Assembly: GCA_932521025.1 (NCBI GenBank)
Contig: OW051473.1
Coordinates: forward strand, 8,060,001-8,124,000
Direction: 5' to 3'
DNA from: Oscheius onirici
Taxonomy: Eukaryota > Nematoda > Chromadorea > Rhabditida > Rhabditidae
DNA: 64,000 bases
In this document: positions 58,201 to 64,000 of the stretch, in pieces
How positions within the stretch are numbered: position 1 is the stretch's first letter
How the letters are laid out: the number at the start of each line of letters is the position of its first letter
Notes under the pieces: generated by a model
The model's database searches: none
Told to the model about the DNA's origin: nothing
The model's input: only the letters and a program-made list of their open reading frames with translations
Program-made: the position numbers and the translations under genes

Positions 58201-59635
58201 AGAGAGGATAACGACTATTACATTCATACTAAGAGGCACCAGCCGGGTGCAAAACGAAAACAAACCTCTACTCCTCGGGCGTCTAGATCTCGGCTGCCGC
58301 ACTTGTTGGCAGCAATCGTCAACTTGGCCTTCCAATAAGTTGTAGCGTTGTGGGTCACGGGATTCATCTCGATGATGGATAGGATATCCCCAACCTCAAG
58401 TCATCGTTGTTTTTCTTGCCCAGTTTTTGAACATACTCGCAGTCTCAGTTGTGATAGGTCCTGTGGCTCGAAATCTTTGGTGACAACAGCAGCGGCCACT
58501 GCTGGTACATTGACAGCGGTTTCCTCAGCCGGCTCAAAACGGTTTCCACGGCAGTCAAGCTAGATTTTTGTGTTTATGCAAATGAAAAGATTCTTGCCTC
58601 TAAAAATTTGAGGACAGGATAGCAGGTAATGAGACTGCCAGTTAGCTGTGATAGCCTTGTAGTATAACGTTGAAGAATGTCCTAAAACAGAAGATGGATA
58701 TAGGATTTCCCAGAGTAAACATTCTCGCTTTTAGCACAACGATATGGAAAAACAAACAACGAGGTGGCTCTAAGACCCATGTGGCTATTGAGTCGCGCCT
58801 CTCGGAAAGCTGTTCATTACCATCAATCTTGTTCTTGACCGGAAACCCTCCTAATCCACTTACCTCTACTGAGCTAATATCTGCTTCATTGGTCAGTTCA
58901 ATCTCTTCCAGCTTGGAATAGCGGCGTTCAAAGATACATCGATGAAGCTGACTGTCGAATTTCGTTATTTCTTCCAGATCTCTGACAATTGACCTGGAAA
59001 ATCTTTTTGGACAGATTTCAAAATATTTGTTCCTTGAAACAGATTTCTGAACTAGATACGGATGCAATCAATTCAACTTCGCACTAGATTCAATCCAAAC
59101 AAATATTATAAACTTTTTTTTTCTTTTTTCAACGTAACAATATTTTTGTTTTTCTTGACCGCTAAATAAACTTTGATCTTGCTCACCATGTTTTTCCATC
59201 ACTGGTAACTGATATTTCCACTCGAGTAACATTGTCGATGGGAGCTTTCCGCACTGCTATCACTCTGAACGAGTCATTGAATTGTCCATTCAAATCTTAC
59301 TTGATCTGTACCGGTCCGATTTCCACAAAAGGGTAATGAAAATGTTCGCATTCATTGAGTCTTTGTATCCTGGAAAATGTTTCTTCACACTTTTGCGAAC
59401 ACGTCGTTCAGAATGATTCACTTTGTCTCGAAAAAACGGTACGAGGAGTTGGACGCCTCTCCGCTGTTATTAATGGACGGCTGACACGTTAAACTTCGCG
59501 ACAGAGCATCCAAACCGAGTGACCACACATGAGCACACCGTGACCGTTGGAAGAGAACAAGTGCACTTACCTCCTTTGAACGCGCCAAGGTAGAGGACTT
59601 CTGTGAGCTGCGGCTTCCGGCTCCGAGGGCTCCAT
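55285..59635 (-). CDS. PX-SH3-RhoGAP protein of the ARHGAP32/ARHGAP33 type
   Basis: The start at 59635 ([20 protein letters not shown]) is joined in phase to a PX domain: [31 protein letters not shown]-type strand, then [19 protein letters not shown]. An SH3 follows (about 58.0-58.4 kb), with [20 protein letters not shown] and [18 protein letters not shown]. The RhoGAP domain (about 57.0-57.95 kb) shows [31 protein letters not shown] (the arginine-finger loop GIYR), [19 protein letters not shown] and the conserved [17 protein letters not shown] Ser/Arg/Pro-rich tail runs to 55285 ([12 protein letters not shown]). This order matches ARHGAP32/33 and nematode RRC-1-like GAPs for Rac/Cdc42. The catalytic arginine is present. 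It should switch off Rac/Cdc42 at membranes carrying phosphoinositides. Tail exon borders are approximate. Confidence 0.9.
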
Positions 59636-61655
59636 CACATGACGAGTTTATGACAACCAAAACACTAAATTTCATCAATGAGCATGGTATGCGTTTTTAC
59701 GGAAATGAAATAAGTGTTGATTGAAAGCAGTTTCGAGCGGCAAACAAGTTCGGTCATGGTTCTCAAACATGAGAGGACTGCTTCGAAAAGATTATTCTTA
59801 AATTCAAGTTTTGTAAGCTAAGATACTCTGCAAGGGTAAATTCCTGCTTGAAAATATGCCCAAAATGAAAAAGACGATCAAAACAAAGCTGTTACTCGCG
59901 CTTATTTGCCCTCTCGCTTACCGGTCATTCAAGTTCCGTAACCAAAGCGGTACGACAATACTTTCTTTTGCAACTTTTGCAGTATATGCGGCAGAAAAAA
60001 AAACAAGTTAGCTTGTGTTGAGAATGGATATTCAAAGGCAACTTTAAACACTTTGAAGTGTATGATCGGAAGTAGGACAAAAACAGAAAAGTGTGTTCCT
60101 GTTCCGCTGCTTCAAAGACTATCCGCACATTGAAATGTTATGTAAAATAAGAAAAATGCTCGATCATTCAAAAAATTGCCCGGCAAGAGCGTTCCTCTGA
60201 ACGTAAAGTGACGAGCAGTGACAAAGACAGTAGCCTTGAAGACAACAAAATAAGGAAAGAAGAAATGAAGTTGAAAAGACTGCGCTAGCTGATGAACATC
60301 CCGCCCCAAAAACGGCGTTGTTTTCGCTCTCGAGCCGAGGCTCTTTAAACGGTCTCGATACGGATATTAGATGGAAAGGAAGATGATTATTTTGAAATTA
60401 AGAGTAACCAAGCCAGAAACGACTTATTATTGACGCAAAAACGCAGTGAAACGTGCGGGTGTAGGGCCACCGTCGGTCGAACACCTGACACGACATGTTA
60501 AACTGCAATCTGGCGGATCAGGCAATTGGACCATCCGAGTGCAAGTCGTGTTATTAGAACACATCAACAGCCTATGCTAAATGAACCTGGGAAATGTGAG
60601 ACAAGGCAAAAGAACAGTGGTTATAGACGGGCGGCTGACCAACAAACATGTGTTCTTGTTTGAAATCCACTCAAGACTGTACTCTCTCCCTGTGTCATAG
60701 CACTACAAAGTCTGAACAAGATCTGGATGTTATCGTGTGAGCAAAGAACAGGGAAAACAATAGAAAGTCCAAGATTTTTCAAATGGTGGTAAGATGACTA
60801 TTGAATGAGAACACGTAGCAAGCGTACACGTAGTCGCTGTTATGAAGGACAGCTGTTTTTCTCAAATACCATTCTTACATTCTTCCGATGCAAGAGAGTT
60901 GAGTCATGTCGAACAATTCATACTTCCGGACAAATTTCCTCGTGAACAACAAGAACATGTTCGTTTCGATGTTTAGTGTGGAGAAAGCTTATCCTATACA
61001 TACGAAGCAGGTAATTTTTCAAAACATTTCTTTTATATCATAAAAGACATTGCAATCGTTCTCGATTAGATAATGCTGACAAAAAGGACCTCGCGTCGTG
61101 GGTATGAACAATCCGTGAAAAAAAACAGTACCGAAGAAGCTCAGAGGCAATAAGAAGGCCAAAAACGATTTTTCATTCAACGTTCTTTCTAAAAGAACGA
61201 CTATGAAATAATGCCGTCAAGTGAAAGAATAATACACGACTCTGAAAGAAAACACACAACATTCTGAAACTGTCCTGCTTTGAAGAAATGGCGAAAAATA
61301 AGTGCAATTACATCTAAGGCAATGCTTATACAGTATAAAGACAATCGAAAACAAAAACAGGCACAATGTTTGAACTAGAGGGGTAGAAGAAGGCAAAAGA
61401 ACTGTGAGCCTGTACGCGAGAATAAAACAGTTTTTTTGGGAGGCAATGGAAAATCGGGAAGACAGATAATGGGGGAATGGGACAAGGAAGCTGCTTAGAA
61501 AAAACATGGGCATATGAGACGAATATTCACAGTTGACAAGGATCAAAATTCAGAACAGACAGCACAAGCACATATAGAATGAGGGTGGCAGTAATAGCTT
61601 GAGAGAATGAATAGCAAGTCAGCAAAAGAAGACGCAAAGGTGCAGAGGTCAGTGT
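59636..61655. other. 2-kb gene-poor interval
   Basis: Upstream of the RhoGAP gene and downstream of the SET gene. Only short, unsupported ORFs. No repeat or RNA gene recognised. Confidence 0.4.
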
Positions 61656-62336
61656 TCATATCCACAGCCGACAGCCGTCTTGGGCACATTTGCACACCGG
61701 GCTATTTTGCTTAGGACCATTCGTTGTCCCTGCGTGGTAATCAAACTGAAAAGCATAGTTTTTTTCAGCGAAAACGCATAATTCTTACATTAAGATCTTA
61801 GCCAGCTTCAACGTCTCTTATGGCGACAAAAATATGCCGGAATTGGACTTTCTGATCGAAGCCACGAACGAAGACCTATAAACCATAATTTTTTACGTAA
61901 GAGACAAAAGTGCTACCTTCACCATTATCAGATTCGGCTTACAAGAGTGGCCGAGATACCGCAGCTCATTGCCGATGATCTTAGTGTCGATAGCGAGGGT
62001 CTTGGTTTCGACTATGTATCCGTTGTCGTGTTTAGTCGCTCCTTTTTCTGTCTTTTTAAAAACCTAGAAAAAACGTTTTTTATGTGAAAAAACTGTACGA
62101 AGATTTCACCAACGATCGTGCCCTTCGCGATAACTCCAAGGCTTCTAAGGCCGTAGCCGTCATACCGCTGGTCCGCACAGACAGCGAGAGGGGCTGGGCG
62201 AAGATCCTGAAATAGTGTATCTCGAAATATAAGGCTTCCCAGCCTTTTGGTCTATTCAGCCATCAAAAAGGTAAATATCGAGGGTTATCATTTTGGTCAT
62301 CACCTTGACGTCGACAGAGTTTGTGATAGGACTCAT
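61656..62336 (-). pseudogene. Small SET-domain protein with a stop codon inside the SET domain
   Basis: Exons join in phase: MSPITNSVDVK, DLRPAPLAVCADQRYDGYGL through RSLGVIAKGTIVGEIF, FKKTEKGATKHDNGYIVETK, and NELRYLGHSCKPNLIMVK, which is the SET cofactor-pocket motif (usually NHSCxPN). QFRHIFVAIRDVEAG follows, where SET domains continue with [DE]-[EL] and then FDY. Here the next codon is TAA (61798-61800), followed in frame by DLN, a good donor, and an exon reading FDYHAGTTNGPKQNSPVCKC...CRLWI. That exon carries the catalytic-type tyrosine and post-SET cysteines. One base change (GAA to TAA) would explain the break. It may be a recent pseudogene, an allele or an error. If real, the product lacks FDY and post-SET and should be inactive as a lysine methyltransferase. 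Confidence 0.75.
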
Positions 62337-62771
62337 GATCGAATGATCAGTATTTAGTGATTAATCCGTCTCATTTAGCGGAAATACTCTGAGCGTCTAC
62401 TTTCTCTTTGAGAGAGCTCTAAAGTGTCTAATTTAGAGCTTGGTACAATTTAGTAAAGTTGTAGCATTGGACGCGCTCTGCAACTGTTTAAAACAACGCC
62501 AAGCAAGCACATGTTTTGTTCATATTGAACCGAAGCCAAAATGTTCGTTTTGCGGCGTCGGAGCACATTTTCACTGTGACCATAACTTTTTTTCAAGCTT
62601 TGCATTGGTCTGTAAAGTTATAGAGCTCTTAAAATAGCAGAACTTCGCTGAACATCAGAACGCTAAAAATTTATGCGTGAGCTAGAAAATCGAAACGCAG
62701 TTCGGAACTTTTGGGGGAAGGTGCACAAGTTAGCTCCCCAAAAACTCACAGTCGGAAGCCACGACTGGCAC

Positions 62772-63264
62772 TTATTCCATCCTCCAGGGCACACACAGCT
62801 CGTTGGGTGGCAGATGACAAGGATAGATCTGTAAGCCAAATAGTAAAGCGCATTTGTCAACTGACTGGATCGAAGGGTCTGGCAGGACTACTTCCTTGAG
62901 GGATTCGGGAAGGGAATCTTTTTTCTGCACAAGATATTGGAGACTTTCGCAGGCGTCGCAAGGCGCAGCGTTATCAACCAACACACAGATATGCGCCTTT
63001 TTGAACGCCATATTTTCGAAAGCAGAAGCTTCTGGAGTCATCCTGTACTCGTGGACGAACTGAAACGTGATCAAGTGTGAAAAAACCATCACTTACTGTG
63101 AAGGGAGAGGAAAGTTTTTGTTCCTCATAGAAGGATAAAACATAAAGAGGAGGGACCTTCAAGTCGGGGTGTTGCCATTTCAGTTCTAGTTCGTCCCCCT
63201 CACTGGTGGTGTCCATCTGAACCTTCTTGACATCTCTTTTAGCAAGAGCTTTTCCATTCTGCAT
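62772..63264 (-). CDS. Uncharacterised protein with PCxxC motif
   Basis: Two exons give about 147 residues, starting 4 nt after a TTTTCAG acceptor (63268), a probable trans-splice site. The sequence runs MQNGKALAKRDVKKVQMDTT, then KVPPLYVLSFYEEQKLSSPF, then VHEYRMTPEASAFENMAFKK, HICVLVDNAAPCDACESLQY and LQIYPCHLPPNELCVPWRME. A His-Glu pair upstream of PCDAC is loosely like the zinc site of cytidine-deaminase folds, but the spacing and H-x-E motif are not canonical, so I do not assign it. No signal peptide or membrane helix. It lies 436 bp upstream of the SET gene in the same orientation, so the two could share a transcription unit. Confidence 0.5.
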
Positions 63265-64000
63265 GTGCCTGAAAACTTGTTCATTTCCAATGGTCCTCGT
63301 TCTTTGAGGCGAAGTGCAATTCGAATGTGTCCCTGATCAGCCCCTGATCGTCTATAAACAGATTTTGTTGTGTTTTGCATTTCAGAAAAGGCTCTAACTT
63401 TTTTTGATGATATCGGCAGAAAAAGATTCGAGCAATTCGTTGCTAAAGCATGTTTCACAGTCAATCGATTTCAATAGAGACAGCCGCAGAGGGCTAGTGC
63501 GAGGGAGGGACTATTTTTTGTGATAGTCATTTATGGGCACCTGCTCCCAACTAACACCCACTTGTTGCATTTAGTACTTTTCTGCCGCTTTGCAATAATG
63601 AATCTGTTGCTTTAGTTTAAAACCTTTCGTGGAAACCAATCTTTATTCGATTAAGAGAAAACCAATAAAGAAAGATCCAGTAGCCCAAAAGTTAACCACT
63701 TTATCAACTATGTCCCTCGAAAAGTCACCCATTTGATCTCCAATTCGTCAGATACGTCGCAATCGCTCCCTTTCCCCACCCATCTCGAGATGACCTAGCA
63801 TAGTCGAACAGACAAAATACCCTGACTTTGTTTTCTTTCGTTGCAAGGTTCAAAATTCAAAATAAGGGGAACCTGTCCTGGAGATCCGCTTGACTGTTCC
63901 CCCTCACAAAGTTTTCGCTCGTCTTTGTCTCTCGATAGTACAAGTGTCTCGACAACTTTTGGTGATACCCTTTCATTCCAGACACTTTGGTGACTTAAAT
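63265..64000. other. Right-edge non-coding sequence
   Basis: About 735 bp without a recognised gene. It should contain the promoter of the minus-strand gene starting at 63264. An ORF on the same strand up to 63464 overlaps it but shows no coding pattern I trust. Confidence 0.4.

Noticed and set aside
61656-62336. Stop-codon reassignment or general read-through genetic code
   Set aside because: Other genes in the window end properly on TAA, TAG and TGA (NRAMP TAA, MED12 TAG, nuclear receptor TGA), so a code change is not supported. The SET stop is a local event.
1-64000. CRISPR array, bacterial operon, phage or plasmid features
   Set aside because: The window is clearly eukaryotic, with spliced genes and animal gene families. 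No regularly spaced direct repeats or bacterial promoter and ribosome-site patterns were seen.

Overview
This is most likely a nematode chromosome fragment. Three things point that way. Genes are compact, with many cis-introns of only about 28-45 nt ending in TTTTCAG or TTTTAG. Several start codons lie 0-6 nt after an intron-type acceptor that has no upstream coding exon, as expected for spliced-leader trans-splicing. The gene families also fit: a TWK-type K2P channel, a divergent nuclear hormone receptor, an SMF-type NRAMP and an eLRR membrane protein. I cannot name the species. All gene models were assembled by hand from splice signals and reading frames, so small exons may be missed.

Layout. 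1-4032 (minus): two tandem extracellular leucine-rich-repeat genes, the first running off the left edge. 5147-6405 (plus): a small gene that weakly recalls the C-terminus of chorein-type lipid-transfer proteins. 9180-10970 (plus) and 11206-12547 (minus): two small secreted proteins, convergent, each with a TATA-like box. 12548-17702: about 5 kb without recognised genes, containing a large inverted repeat. 17703-20799 (plus): NRAMP/DMT1-type metal transporter. 21448-23937 (minus): SLC16-type monocarboxylate transporter. 25458-27582 (minus): nuclear hormone receptor. 28343-31246 (minus): an uncharacterised gene and a possible upstream exon, in a repeat-rich stretch. 32436-34840 (plus): K2P channel. 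35347-36873 (plus): a probable PCNA-binding, APC/C-regulated protein with a KEN box and a C-terminal PIP box, possibly a PARI relative. 37153-38795 (minus): mitochondrial dicarboxylate-type carrier. 40062-40650 (plus): GOLGA7/ERF4 palmitoyltransferase accessory subunit. 41037-53391 (minus): a complete MED12 Mediator kinase-module gene with a Tc1/mariner-like element in one intron. 55285-59635 (minus): PX-SH3-RhoGAP protein of the ARHGAP32/33 type. 61656-62336 (minus): SET-domain gene interrupted by an in-frame stop. 62772-63264 (minus): small unknown protein with a PCxxC motif.

The genes do not form one pathway: this is an ordinary mixed gene neighbourhood. The observations most worth a second look are the KEN-box/PIP-box protein, the SET gene with a stop codon at a conserved position, the 28-30 nt introns, an apparent GA-AG intron in the NRAMP gene, and the transposon inside MED12. 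I found no convincing new multi-gene system.
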